This document shows, piece by piece, positions 13,862 to 20,989 of a DNA stretch of 22,579 nucleotides (positions are counted from its first letter, which is position 1; each line of letters opens with the position of its first letter). Below the pieces are notes generated by a model. It ran no database searches. It worked only from the letters and a program-made list of their open reading frames with translations, and had not been told where the DNA came from. The stretch is from Thermoleophilaceae bacterium (GTDB taxonomy: Bacteria; Actinomycetota; Thermoleophilia; Solirubrobacterales; Thermoleophilaceae): positions 1 through 22,579 of the forward strand of contig JACCUC010000145.1 in assembly GCA_013812065.1 (NCBI GenBank), read 5' to 3'. The translations under genes and the position numbers were made by a program.

Positions 13862-14269
13862 CTACGCAACCGCCTTCCCCGGCAGCACCGCCAAGCCCGA
13901 CGAAACGAGATCGCGGACGTCACAGCTGACCAGCCGAGCGCCGATCGCGGTCGCGGCGGCGACGTACGCCGCGTCGTACGCCGAGAGGTCGTGGCCCTCG
14001 GCGAGTTCGGTCGCCGCGGCGGCGAGCGCCTCGTCGCCGCGCACGAGCCCGCCGTCGTCCTGGAGTGCCCGGACCGCTCCCCTGAGTCGGCGCGCGGCGG
14101 AGGGATCGTGCCAGGCCCGCACCGCGACGTTAGTGACTTCGTAGTACGCCAGATCGAGCGTTGCAACCGGTTCTGATCCCCGGAGAAAACGGCAAGCGTC
14201 GTCGTGGTGGTCGTCGGCGACGTCCTCGCGGGCGAGCAGCACGCTGGCGTCGGCGAGCCAGGACGTCAT
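13862..14269 (-). CDS. vapC: VapC-type PIN-domain toxin (module 2)
   Basis: A 135-residue PIN-domain ribonuclease. Active-site acids are Asp7 (WLADASVLLA), Glu44 (YYEVTN), Asp99 (LSAYDAAYVA) and Asp117 (SCDVRDLV, with Asp120 nearby). Length and layout are normal for VapC. The ATG at 14269 overlaps the antitoxin stop (ATGA), the usual coupling of these pairs. It shows no close similarity to the toxins of modules 1 and 3 beyond the PIN core, so it is not a recent duplicate. Confidence 0.92.
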   Translation of the reverse strand: MTSWLADASVLLAREDVADDHHDDACRFLRGSEPVATLDLAYYEVTNVAVRAWHDPSAARRLRGAVRALQDDGGLVRGDEALAAAATELAEGHDLSAYDAAYVAAATAIGARLVSCDVRDLVSSGLAVLPGKAVA

Positions 14270-14493
14270 CTTCGGGGTCGGTGGCGCTTGACGAGCTCGG
14301 CCGACCCACCTCCGTGAGACGCGGCGTCGCGCATCAGCTCTTCAATCCGGGCCGCACGATCGGCGCCGCGCCGGCGAAGGGCATCGTCGGCGAAGCTGCG
14401 CAGGAGGCCGCTGCGGGTCGTACCGCGCCGTGTCGCCTCGGCGTCCACGGCGTCGAGGAGCTCGTCCGGCAAGGAGACCATCACCTTGGCCAT
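14266..14493 (-). CDS. vapB: VapB-type ribbon-helix-helix antitoxin (module 2)
   Basis: A 75-residue antitoxin. Residues 1-45 form a ribbon-helix-helix DNA-binding domain (KVMVSLPDELLDAVDAEA, then RRGTTRSGLLRSFADDAL), and the arginine-rich tail (46-75) would wrap the toxin. Such proteins bind as dimers to palindromes in their own promoter; a fitting palindrome lies 10 nt upstream of the start. ATG 14493 follows TATACT by 6 nt, so the message should be leaderless. Its stop overlaps the toxin ATG. Confidence 0.9.
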   Translation of the reverse strand: MAKVMVSLPDELLDAVDAEATRRGTTRSGLLRSFADDALRRRGADRAARIEELMRDAASHGGGSAELVKRHRPRR

Positions 14494-14499
14494 CGGGCT

Positions 14500-14513
14500 A
14501 GTATACCCGGTAT
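14500..14513 (-). promoter_or_regulatory. Promoter and palindromic operator of TA module 2
   Basis: TATACT (14505-14500) is a near-consensus -10 box, 6 nt before ATG 14493. ATACC-C-GGTAT at 14503-14513 is a perfect 5-1-5 palindrome overlapping its upstream bases, well placed for repression by the ribbon-helix-helix antitoxin. Confidence 0.55.
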
Positions 14514-14623
14514 TGCTCTAGATCGCGGCTATGGGCCAAGGCGCATGCCTCGCACCCCTCGAGGCTCGGGTCGCCAGTCGCTGTGGCCTACCTCACTGTG
14601 GGGACCTCCGCGTGGGCGGTCGG

Positions 14624-14674
14624 GTCGTTCGCGTCGCGAACGACTCCAGCACGGCGCGATCTGTGGGAGTCGTT
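14624..14674. repeat. Nested inverted repeats in the gap between TA modules 2 and 3
   Basis: GTCGTTCGCG (14624-14633) and CGCGAACGAC (14635-14644) form a perfect palindrome around one base. The right arm is shared with a second inverted repeat, AACGACTCC (14639-14647) with GGAGTCGTT (14666-14674). The two pairings exclude each other. The rest of the 251-bp gap (14494-14744) holds the module 2 promoter and no gene that I can support. Confidence 0.6.
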
Positions 14675-14744
14675 GCCGGGATGGCCGCGCGGGCCGGTAG
14701 CTGCTGCTCATCACGTGCGCGCAGCCACGGTAGGGCCAGGCGAG

Positions 14745-15176
14745 TCACGCCAGCAGCTCGACCCGGACGTCAAGCCTGCGATACGTCTCGAGCGCCCGTC
14801 GATCGCGGGTGACCAGAGTGAGATCGTGCTCCGCCGCGGCAGCACCGACCAGAGCGTCGTAGACCGACCCTCCAGCGATTCCGTTCGGTGCGAGTCGCTC
14901 GAGCAGTCCTGTCGCCGCCCCGGCGCTGAGGAACCTGGTGCCCGGGAAGTCCGACGCCAGTATCCGAGCGACGGCTGCGGGGGTGCGGCGGGCCGGAGGT
15001 GGAAGCCGGGTGAGCACGGAGAACGTCTCGAACGCGGCGTGACCGGCGAGCCCGAGCCGGCGGTCTGCCATGGCCTCGAGCGTCGCCACGTGGTCCCCGT
15101 GGTCGCTTACGACCAAGGCGATGGCGACGCTCGTGTCGACCAGCAGATCCAGGCCGCTCTCACCGCTGGTCGGCAT
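14745..15176 (-). CDS. vapC: VapC-type PIN-domain toxin (module 3)
   Basis: A 143-residue PIN-domain protein with the full acidic quartet: Asp14 (LLVDTSVAIALV), Glu50 (AAFETFSVLTR), Asp107 (SVYDALVGAAA) and Asp125 (LVTRDRRALETYRRL). This is a textbook VapC and would cleave RNA when freed from its antitoxin. The ATG at 15176 overlaps the end of the antitoxin gene by 17 bp, a deeper overlap than in the other two modules. Downstream (minus strand) lies the gap with nested inverted repeats. Confidence 0.92.
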   Translation of the reverse strand: MPTSGESGLDLLVDTSVAIALVVSDHGDHVATLEAMADRRLGLAGHAAFETFSVLTRLPPPARRTPAAVARILASDFPGTRFLSAGAATGLLERLAPNGIAGGSVYDALVGAAAAEHDLTLVTRDRRALETYRRLDVRVELLA

Positions 15177-15393
15177 TGCGGAGCGACCGGACCGTGTCGT
15201 CGTCGATGACCGCGCCCGAGGCCGGAATCACCAGCCGCCCGCCTCTTTCTTCCAGCGCGTCGCCGGCGAGCGGCTCCACGCGAAGGCCCGCTCCGTCGGC
15301 GACGACCTCGACGACGCCCGGCGAAAGCCCAAGACGGTCCCGCAAAGGCTTCGGGATAACCAGGCGCCCCGCCTTGTCAATGGTTGCGCGCAT
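15160..15393 (-). CDS. vapB: VapB-type AbrB/SpoVT antitoxin (module 3)
   Basis: A 77-residue antitoxin with an N-terminal SpoVT/AbrB swapped-hairpin DNA-binding domain (RATIDKAGRLVIPKPLRDRL, 2-21, then GVVEVVADGAGLRVEP) and a C-terminal toxin-binding tail (GAVIDDDTVRSLRNADQR, 60-77). It should neutralise the downstream PIN toxin and repress its own promoter. ATG 15393 follows TATTGT by 6 nt, so a leaderless message is expected. Confidence 0.92.
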   Translation of the reverse strand: MRATIDKAGRLVIPKPLRDRLGLSPGVVEVVADGAGLRVEPLAGDALEERGGRLVIPASGAVIDDDTVRSLRNADQR

Positions 15394-15399
15394 GGCTAC

Positions 15400-15405
15400 A
15401 CAATA
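15400..15405 (-). promoter_or_regulatory. Predicted -10 box for TA module 3
   Basis: On the minus strand TATTGT, then GTAGCC (6 nt), then ATG 15393. Only a weak flanking repeat (ATGG/CCAT) is seen around it. Confidence 0.5.
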
Positions 15406-15433
15406 CCATCGGCCATCCCGCCAACCTACCGAT

Positions 15434-15449
15434 CGGCGGTGAACCGCCG
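15434..15449 (-). terminator. GC hairpin after the YceI operon
   Basis: CGGCGGT-GA-ACCGCCG is a perfect 7-bp inverted repeat starting 9 bp downstream of the 93-residue protein's stop on the minus strand. There is no T-run, so it may be a weak terminator or an mRNA-end stabiliser. It also separates this operon from the TA cluster. Confidence 0.4.
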
Positions 15450-15457
15450 TCAGTGAG

Positions 15458-15739
15458 CTACCACAGGAAGTCGTCGATCAGGCGCGCCACCTCCTCCCCC
15501 GGCACCGGTCCGACCCGCAGAGTCCAGGTTCGCCCGTCGACGCCTTGGCGCAACCGGTGCCTGATCCCGGCCTCCTCGAGCAGGCGGCGGACCACCGTCG
15601 CACGCTGATTGCCGGCGGCGCCGCGCCACTCGACGTCGACGCCGAAGCCGCCCGACTCGAACGGCCAGATCGTAAGGCGGTCGGGCCTGGTCGGCCCGGG
15701 CAGTCGCTCCATCGGCCGAGCCGGCTGCTCGGAGCTCAC
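15458..15739 (-). CDS. Conserved-looking small protein coupled to YceI-like gene, unknown function
   Basis: A 93-residue protein with a proline/arginine-rich start and a compact body: RLTIWPFESGGFGVDVEWRG (21-40), ATVVRRLLEEAGI (47-59), then GRTWTLRVGPVPGEEVARLI (69-88) and an aromatic end. The pattern suggests a small alpha/beta domain without membrane segment. I recognise no family. The GTG start at 15739 overlaps the YceI-like stop as GTGA, which argues for a real, co-translated gene; longer readings of the frame are a shadow of the YceI gene. Confidence 0.7.
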   Translation of the reverse strand: MSSEQPARPMERLPGPTRPDRLTIWPFESGGFGVDVEWRGAAGNQRATVVRRLLEEAGIRHRLRQGVDGRTWTLRVGPVPGEEVARLIDDFLW

Positions 15740-16377
15740 GGCGCGTCGGGCGTACCCGCCTGCACCTCGCTCGGCACCTCCTGCGCGGCGTCGCGGTAGT
15801 ACTCGATCGCCCCCGTCCGCTCGAGATCCTCGTCGATGATGGCCTCGACGTCGAGCGTCAGCTGTATCTCGTTGCTGACGACGACCCCGCCGTCCGGGAG
15901 GTGGTCCTGCCACGAGACACCGAAGTCGTGGCGATCGATGCGCCCGCGCGCCTCCCAGCCGATCCGGCGCATGTTGCCCCGATTCTCCTCGCCCACCCAG
16001 AACGGCGTCTGCCACTGGCCGAGATAGGCGACGTCGAGCATCACCGAGCGCGTGACTCCGCGCAGCGTGAGGTCGACTTCCGCCTTGAAGGTCGTGTCTC
16101 CGGTGCGCTCGGCGAAGCGACCGCGAAAGGTGATGCTCGGGTGGTTGTCGACGTCGAGGAAGTCGGCGGAGCGTAGGTGCGCGTCGCGGTCGGGCTCCCC
16201 GGTCCAGATCCTCGTGGCGTCGATCTCACCCTTCAAGGTCGTCTCGAGTGGTCGCTCCCAGTCGAGCTCCATGCGGCCGTGCACGTCTTTGAACAGGCCA
16301 CGCACCCAGACCACCATCATGTGCCGGGCCCGGAAGGCCGCCTCGGTGTGACCGGGCTCGAAGATCCAGCTCGCCAT
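15736..16377 (-). CDS. YceI-like polyisoprenoid-binding family protein
   Basis: A 213-residue protein of the YceI family, lipocalin-like barrels that bind long isoprenoid chains. It opens with WIFEPGHTEAAFRARHMMV (4-22), the family's start, and has RDAHLRSADFLDVDNHPSI (64-82) and DVDLTLRGVTR-like EVDLTLRGVTR (99-109). There is no signal peptide, so this version should stay in the cytoplasm, unlike E. coli YceI. A 40-residue tail (about 174-213) extends past the barrel. ATG 16377 has GGAGAGGG upstream as ribosome-binding site. It is divergent from the antiporter and coupled to the 93-residue gene. Confidence 0.9.
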   Translation of the reverse strand: MASWIFEPGHTEAAFRARHMMVVWVRGLFKDVHGRMELDWERPLETTLKGEIDATRIWTGEPDRDAHLRSADFLDVDNHPSITFRGRFAERTGDTTFKAEVDLTLRGVTRSVMLDVAYLGQWQTPFWVGEENRGNMRRIGWEARGRIDRHDFGVSWQDHLPDGGVVVSNEIQLTLDVEAIIDEDLERTGAIEYYRDAAQEVPSEVQAGTPDAP

Positions 16378-16433
16378 CGCGTGCCCTCTCCGGTCGCTGA
16401 GGGAGTCGGGTCGATCTCAGGGACCCCTCTGAC

Positions 16434-16441
16434 GATATATC
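16434..16441. promoter_or_regulatory. AT-rich palindrome in the YceI/antiporter divergent region
   Basis: GATATATC is an 8-bp palindrome and the only AT-rich stretch in the 103-bp region between the divergent YceI-like and antiporter genes. It could provide -10-like elements for one or both genes; no -35 is evident. Confidence 0.3.
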
Positions 16442-16480
16442 CACGGCGAGGCGGCCGGGGCTGCCAACCTGATCGCACCC

Positions 16481-18064
16481 GTGGACCACGTCGGCCCCCT
16501 CCTCCTCGCCCTTCTGCTCGCCGTGGCGGGCCTCGCCGCGCTCGCGCAGGTTCTGCGTGTCCCCTACCCGATCCCGCTCGTGGTCGGCGGGCTCGGACTC
16601 GGCTTCCTCCCCGGCATGCCCTCGGTCGACCTCGATCCCGACCTAGTGCTGCTCCTCTTCCTTCCGCCGCTGCTGTACTCGGCCGCCTTCTTCTCCTCCC
16701 TGCGCGAGCTGCGCGCCAACGTCGGGCCGATCTCGCTGCTGTCGATCGGGCTCGTCGTCCTGACCACTGCGGGCGTCGCGGCGGCGGCCCACTTCGCGAT
16801 CGGGCTGCCGTGGCCGGTGGCCTTCGTGCTTGGGGCCGTGGTCTCCCCCACCGACGCCGTCGCGCCGGCCGCGATCGTACGCCGCCTCGGAGTGCCCCGG
16901 CGAATCGTCACCGTGATCGAGGGCGAGAACCTCACAAACGACTGGACCGCACTCGTCGTCTACCGGTTCGCCGTGGCCGCCGTGGTCACCGGCGCGTTCT
17001 CGCTCCCCCGCGCCGGGCTCGAGTTCGTGCTGACCGGCCTCGGGGGGCTCGCGATCGGCCTCCTCGTGGGCTGGCTCGTAGCCCACGTGCGCCGCCGCCT
17101 CGACGATCCGCCGACCGAGATGGCGGTCTCCCTCCTCACCGCCTACGCGGCCTACATCCCGGCCGAGGAGCTCGGCGCCTCCGGCGTGATCGCAGCCGTG
17201 ACCGTGGGGGTCTTCCTCGGGTGGCGCGCTCCGCGACTGGTCTCCTCGCCGTCGACGCGCCTTCAGCTGTACTCGGTCTGGGAGATGCTGCAGTTCCTCC
17301 TGAACGCGGTGCTGTTCGTCCTCGTGGGCCTCCAGCTGCCCGGCATCCTCGAGGCGCTCGACGGAGCGTCGGCTGGCGAGTTGCTCGCCGAGGCGGGGAT
17401 CGTGAGCGGGGTGGTCGTGGCCCTGCGGATCGTCTGGGTCTTCGCTGCCATGTACTCCCCCGGCGGGGCGCAGGACTGCCTGTGCGGGGGCGAAGGACGC
17501 CCCCCACGGGCACACGTGGCCATCGTGGCGTGGTCGGGCATGCGGGGCGCGGTCGCGCTCGCCGCGGCGCTCGCCATCCCGCTCACGGTCGCGGGCGGCG
17601 ACCCGTTTCCAAGCCGCGAGCTCGTGATCTTCCTCGCCTTTGCGACGATCGTCGTGACGCTCGTCCTCCAGGGACTTACGCTGCCGCTGCTCATTCGCCT
17701 CCTCGGCGTCGAGGATGACGGCCGCGAAGACCAGGAGGAGGTCACGGCGCGGCTGACGGCCGCAGACGCCGCCGTGGAGCGGGTCGACGCTCTCGCCGGC
17801 GAGAGCTGGACCTACGACGAGACGATCGAGCGCGTGCGGGCAATGTTCGAGTACCGCCGCCGGCGCTTCGCGGCCCGGGCCGAGGGGGACGGCCACGAGC
17901 CCTACGAGCACCGCTCCGCGCAGTACACCCGGCTCATGCAGGAGACGCTCGCCGCCCAGCGCGCGGCGCTGCTCGATCTGCGCAACGAGGGCCGGATCGG
18001 CGATGAGGTCATGCGCCGCGTTGAGCGCGACCTCGACCTCGAGGAGTCGCGGCTCGGAGCCTGA
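16481..18064 (+). CDS. Na+/H+ antiporter (CPA1/NhaP family)
   Basis: A 527-residue membrane protein exchanging monovalent cations for protons. About twelve hydrophobic helices cover 5-405. Family motifs are SPTDAVAPAAIVRRLG (122-137) with the transport Asp125, EGENLTNDWTALVVYR (147-162) with the Asn153-Asp154 pair, and WSGMRGAVALAAALAIP (351-367). Residues 410-527 form a charged, helical cytoplasmic tail that may sense ions or pH. A loop at 327-344 is longer than usual and holds two cysteines (DCLCGG). The start is GTG 16481; no strong Shine-Dalgarno or -10 box is visible (CAACCT about 10 nt upstream is weak). Confidence 0.93.
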   Translation: MDHVGPLLLALLLAVAGLAALAQVLRVPYPIPLVVGGLGLGFLPGMPSVDLDPDLVLLLFLPPLLYSAAFFSSLRELRANVGPISLLSIGLVVLTTAGVAAAAHFAIGLPWPVAFVLGAVVSPTDAVAPAAIVRRLGVPRRIVTVIEGENLTNDWTALVVYRFAVAAVVTGAFSLPRAGLEFVLTGLGGLAIGLLVGWLVAHVRRRLDDPPTEMAVSLLTAYAAYIPAEELGASGVIAAVTVGVFLGWRAPRLVSSPSTRLQLYSVWEMLQFLLNAVLFVLVGLQLPGILEALDGASAGELLAEAGIVSGVVVALRIVWVFAAMYSPGGAQDCLCGGEGRPPRAHVAIVAWSGMRGAVALAAALAIPLTVAGGDPFPSRELVIFLAFATIVVTLVLQGLTLPLLIRLLGVEDDGREDQEEVTARLTAADAAVERVDALAGESWTYDETIERVRAMFEYRRRRFAARAEGDGHEPYEHRSAQYTRLMQETLAAQRAALLDLRNEGRIGDEVMRRVERDLDLEESRLGA

Positions 18065-18112
18065 GAGTGCAGGGACCCAGACAGGTTCGCGACGCCTCCT
18101 CGCCGGGAAGGG

Positions 18113-18169
18113 TCAGGAGGTCGGGTCGCCAGGCCCGCGCGAAGCCCGACGGATCGTCCTCAGGAGGAC
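18113..18169 (+). repeat. Structured leader before the aldo/keto reductase
   Basis: The 106-bp leader carries TCAGGAGG twice (18113-18120 and 18160-18167), an inverted repeat GTCGGG/CCCGAC (18120-18125, 18145-18150), and GTCCTC/GAGGAC (18156-18161, 18164-18169). The last pairing would bury the Shine-Dalgarno of the reductase gene. Confidence 0.4.
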
Positions 18170-18170
18170 C

Positions 18171-19145
18171 ATGAAGCGCACCAAGCTCGGCAGGACCGGC
18201 CTCGACGTGTCGCGCATCTGCTTCGGCACCTGGCAGTTCAGCGGCGACTGGGGCTCTCCCCCCGACGAGCAGGAGAGCGTGGCCGCCATGCAGCGCGCGC
18301 TCGAGCTCGGGATCAACTTCTTCGACACCGCCCAGGGCTACGGCTTCGGCGCCTCCGAGCAGCTCCTCGCCAAGGCGCTCGGGGACGAGCTGCGCTCGCG
18401 CCGCGACGAGATCGTGCTCGCCACCAAGGGCGGTCTGCGGATGGATGGCGGGGAGCTCAAACGCGACTCGAGCCCGCAGTGGCTGCGTCAGGGCGTGGAG
18501 GAGAGCCTCGGCTACCTCGGCGTCGACCACATCGACCTCTACCAGGTCCACTGGCCCGACCCCGACACTCCGCTCGAGGAGAGTGCCGGCGCGCTCGAGG
18601 AGCTCGTCCAGGAGGGCAAGATCCGCCACGTCGGGCTGTCGAACTTCAAACCCGAGGAGATGGACGGCTTCTCGCGCGGGCGGGCGGTCGAGACACTCCA
18701 ACCTCCGTTCCACCTATTCCGCCGCGACATCGAGCGCGACGTCCTGCCCTACTGCCGCGAGCACGACATCGGCGTGCTCGTCTACGGGCCGCTCGCCCAC
18801 GGTCTGCTGTCGGGCAAGTTCGACCGCGACACCGAGCTGCCCGAGGACGACTGGCGAGCCTCGAGCCCGCTCTTTCAGGGCGAGAGCTTCGAGCGCAACC
18901 TCGAGGTCGTCGAGGAGCTCGGGCGCTTCGCCGAGGAGCGCGGCCACACGGTGGCCCAGCTCGCCGTCGCTTGGACGCTGGCCCAGCCTGGGGTGCAGGT
19001 GGCGATCGTCGGCGCGCGGCGTCCCGACCACATCGAGGGAACCGCCCCGGCCGCCGACGTCGAGCTCTCCGACGACGACCTCGGCCGCATCGACTCGATC
19101 ATGGAGGGCGCGGTCGCGGTCGCCGGGCCGACGCCCGAGGGATGA
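18171..19145 (+). CDS. Aldo/keto reductase
   Basis: A 324-residue NADPH-dependent aldo/keto reductase (TIM barrel), reducing aldehydes or ketones. The tetrad is visible: Asp52 (FFDTAQGYG), Tyr57, Lys86 (LATKGG) and His127 (LYQVHWPDP). SNFKPEEM (about 157-164) and the C-terminal VGARRPDHIEGT contribute to the cofactor site. Length is normal; the substrate is unknown. AGGAGG lies just 3 nt before ATG 18171, closer than ideal, and is inside a potential hairpin. The stop overlaps the SDR start (ATGA), so the two redox enzymes are co-translated. Confidence 0.93.
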   Translation: MKRTKLGRTGLDVSRICFGTWQFSGDWGSPPDEQESVAAMQRALELGINFFDTAQGYGFGASEQLLAKALGDELRSRRDEIVLATKGGLRMDGGELKRDSSPQWLRQGVEESLGYLGVDHIDLYQVHWPDPDTPLEESAGALEELVQEGKIRHVGLSNFKPEEMDGFSRGRAVETLQPPFHLFRRDIERDVLPYCREHDIGVLVYGPLAHGLLSGKFDRDTELPEDDWRASSPLFQGESFERNLEVVEELGRFAEERGHTVAQLAVAWTLAQPGVQVAIVGARRPDHIEGTAPAADVELSDDDLGRIDSIMEGAVAVAGPTPEG

Positions 19146-19858
19146 GCGCGCCCGGGGGCGATACGCCCGTCCTCCTCATAACCGGTGCGAGCACCGGCAT
19201 CGGCGCCGCCACCGCCCGCCGCGCCGTCGAGGACGGCTGGCGAGTCGCGCTCGCAGCTCGCTCCGAGGAGCGTCTGCGCGAGCTCGCAGACGAGCTCGGG
19301 GGCTCAGAGAGCGCCCTCGCCCATCGCTGTGACGTGACGACCTTCGAGGACCAGGAGGCGCTCGTCAGGGCGACGATCGAGCACTTCGGGCGCCTCGACG
19401 CGGTGTTCGCCAACGCCGGCTTCGGAGCCGCGCGCGGCTTTCTCAAGGAATCGGTCGAGCACTGGCGCGAGATGGTCGAGACCAACGTGCTGGGCGTAGC
19501 CTTCACGATCCGGGCGGTCCTGCCCCGCCTGCGCGACGCAGGCGGCGGACACTTCGTGCTTACGGGCTCGATCGCGGGCCGCCGGCCGCTCCCCGGCTCG
19601 CTCTACTCCGCGACCAAGCACGCCGTCACCGCGATGGCCGAGAGCCTGCGCCAGGAGATCCGCAGCGACATGCCCGAGGCCGCCATCCGCGTCACCCTGG
19701 TCTCACCCGGCATGGTCGACACGCCGTTCTTCGACAACCGGCCCGAGGACGCGCTCGAGGGCGACGACGTGGCCCGGGCGGTGATGTACGCGCTCTCCCA
19801 GCCGGAGCGCGTGGACGTCAACGAGGTACTGCTGCGGCCGGTGCGCCAGGCCGGCTAG
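19142..19858 (+). CDS. Short-chain dehydrogenase/reductase (SDR)
   Basis: A 238-residue classical SDR using NAD(P)H. The Rossmann motif is TGASTGIG (14-21); Arg40-Ser41 after strand 2 (ALAARSEER) favour NADPH; CDVT (63-66) and NAG (91-93) follow; the catalytic set is Asn115, Ser143, Tyr155 and Lys159 (YSATK). A proline-glycine turn with SPGMVDTPFF follows the active site. It is coupled by a 4-bp overlap to the aldo/keto reductase, suggesting that the pair act on related carbonyl substrates, though no pathway can be named. It converges with the RlpA-like gene, 21 bp away. Confidence 0.94.
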   Translation: MSAPGGDTPVLLITGASTGIGAATARRAVEDGWRVALAARSEERLRELADELGGSESALAHRCDVTTFEDQEALVRATIEHFGRLDAVFANAGFGAARGFLKESVEHWREMVETNVLGVAFTIRAVLPRLRDAGGGHFVLTGSIAGRRPLPGSLYSATKHAVTAMAESLRQEIRSDMPEAAIRVTLVSPGMVDTPFFDNRPEDALEGDDVARAVMYALSQPERVDVNEVLLRPVRQAG

Positions 19859-19879
19859 GCGCCAAGCCGACCCGACTGC

Positions 19880-20983
19880 TCAGGCGGTCGCCCAGATATC
19901 GTCGACGCCCTCGAAGCCGAGGTACTTCTTGGTGGCGTTGGTGAGGTCGTAGTCGCGCCCGTCGACGTACGGCCCCCGGTCGACGACCGGAACGGTGATC
20001 GAGCGTCCGTGGTAGCGAATCGTGACCCGGTAGCCGCACCGAAGCGAGCGGTGCGCGACGCCGAGCAGCCGGCTGGTGTAGGTCTGTCCGCACGCCGTGC
20101 GGTTGCCGTAGAGGCCCGGCCCGTACCAGGAGGCGATCGCCCTGCGGTAGACGTAGAGCAGCCGCGAAAGGCTCGGCAGCGTGTTCGAGCTCGCGTTGAC
20201 CTCCCGCACGCGCGCGCGGTAGCGGCCGGTCCTGCTCGGGTACCACGCGAGGTAGAACTTGCCGTCGGCGCCGGTCAGGGCGCGGTCACGCTCGGTCCAG
20301 CCCCAGCTGAGCAGGATCTCGAGCAGCACGGTGCGACCGGAGCGCCCCGACGGCACGTATCCACGCACGAGGGCGCGGTTGCGCCGGAGGATGTGTCGCC
20401 GGCCGGGCAGCAGCTCGACGCGCTCGCGGCCGGCGATCGACACCCTCACCTCGCCTGTGTCCGGCGTTGCGCGCTGACCGGAAGGGGATCGTTCGGATCG
20501 TGAGTCGGCCTTGGTCCGGCGAGCGCCGTGCCGGACCTTGCGCCGCGTGCCCTGTGCGCGGGCGCGCGCCTCGCGGCGCAACTTCGCGCCGAGCCCGTGC
20601 AGGTCGCGCCGCATGGCGTCGGTGCGGGCGCGGATCGACTCGCCCAGGTCGGAGGGCTCGTCGCCCTCGTCCCGAGACCGAGAGCGACGCTCGCGCCCAG
20701 ACGAGCTCTCGGGGTCTCGGTCGCGAGTGGATCGCCGGTCGCCACGGGTCTGCCCTCCGGCCCTCGAATCGGCGGGGGCCGGTCTCGAAGCGCGACGGCT
20801 TCGATGGGGGGCCGCGATCGCCGAGCCTGCGGCGCCGGACGAGCGTTGGCCGTCCGCATCCTCGCGCTCTTGCGCCATGGCCGTCGGCGCCGCCGGCCCC
20901 CAGAGCGCGAGCACAACGAGGGTCGCGAGCAGGAGCGTCGCGGTGAGCGCACGGCTTGGGCGGACATGGGCACTCGCGGTCAA
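19880..20983 (-). CDS. rlpA: RlpA-like secreted cell-wall protein (double-psi beta-barrel)
   Basis: A 367-residue secreted protein. Residues 1-37 are a signal peptide (basic start, hydrophobic 13-28, likely cleavage after PTAMA before Gln38). Residues 38-195 are a low-complexity Arg/Ser/Asp-rich linker. A beta-rich, Ig-like region follows at about 195-285 (VSIAGRERVELLPG, ADGKFYLAWYPSRTGRYRARV). The C-terminus is an RlpA-like double-psi beta-barrel (IASWYGPGLYGNRTACGQ, then VPVVDRGPYVDGRDYDLT), the fold of septal peptidoglycan-cleaving RlpA proteins. The start is TTG 20983 with AAAGGAAG 6 nt upstream; upstream codons belong to the riboswitch. Expression should be governed by c-di-AMP. Confidence 0.9.
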   Translation of the reverse strand: MTASAHVRPSRALTATLLLATLVVLALWGPAAPTAMAQEREDADGQRSSGAAGSAIAAPHRSRRASRPAPADSRAGGQTRGDRRSTRDRDPESSSGRERRSRSRDEGDEPSDLGESIRARTDAMRRDLHGLGAKLRREARARAQGTRRKVRHGARRTKADSRSERSPSGQRATPDTGEVRVSIAGRERVELLPGRRHILRRNRALVRGYVPSGRSGRTVLLEILLSWGWTERDRALTGADGKFYLAWYPSRTGRYRARVREVNASSNTLPSLSRLLYVYRRAIASWYGPGLYGNRTACGQTYTSRLLGVAHRSLRCGYRVTIRYHGRSITVPVVDRGPYVDGRDYDLTNATKKYLGFEGVDDIWATA

Positions 20984-20989
20984 GGGACT

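Noticed and set aside
14521..14745. Possible small genes or a decayed antitoxin between TA modules 2 and 3
   Set aside because: Frames here have no start signal, no motif and skewed Ser/Arg composition; only the inverted repeats can be supported.
13075..15393. A mobile element or integrated island carrying the TA cluster
   Set aside because: No transposase, integrase, terminal repeats, target duplication or tRNA edge was found.
16177..17718. 513-residue plus-strand frame overlapping YceI and antiporter genes
   Set aside because: Arginine-rich shadow with no recognisable motif; the antiporter frame explains the region.
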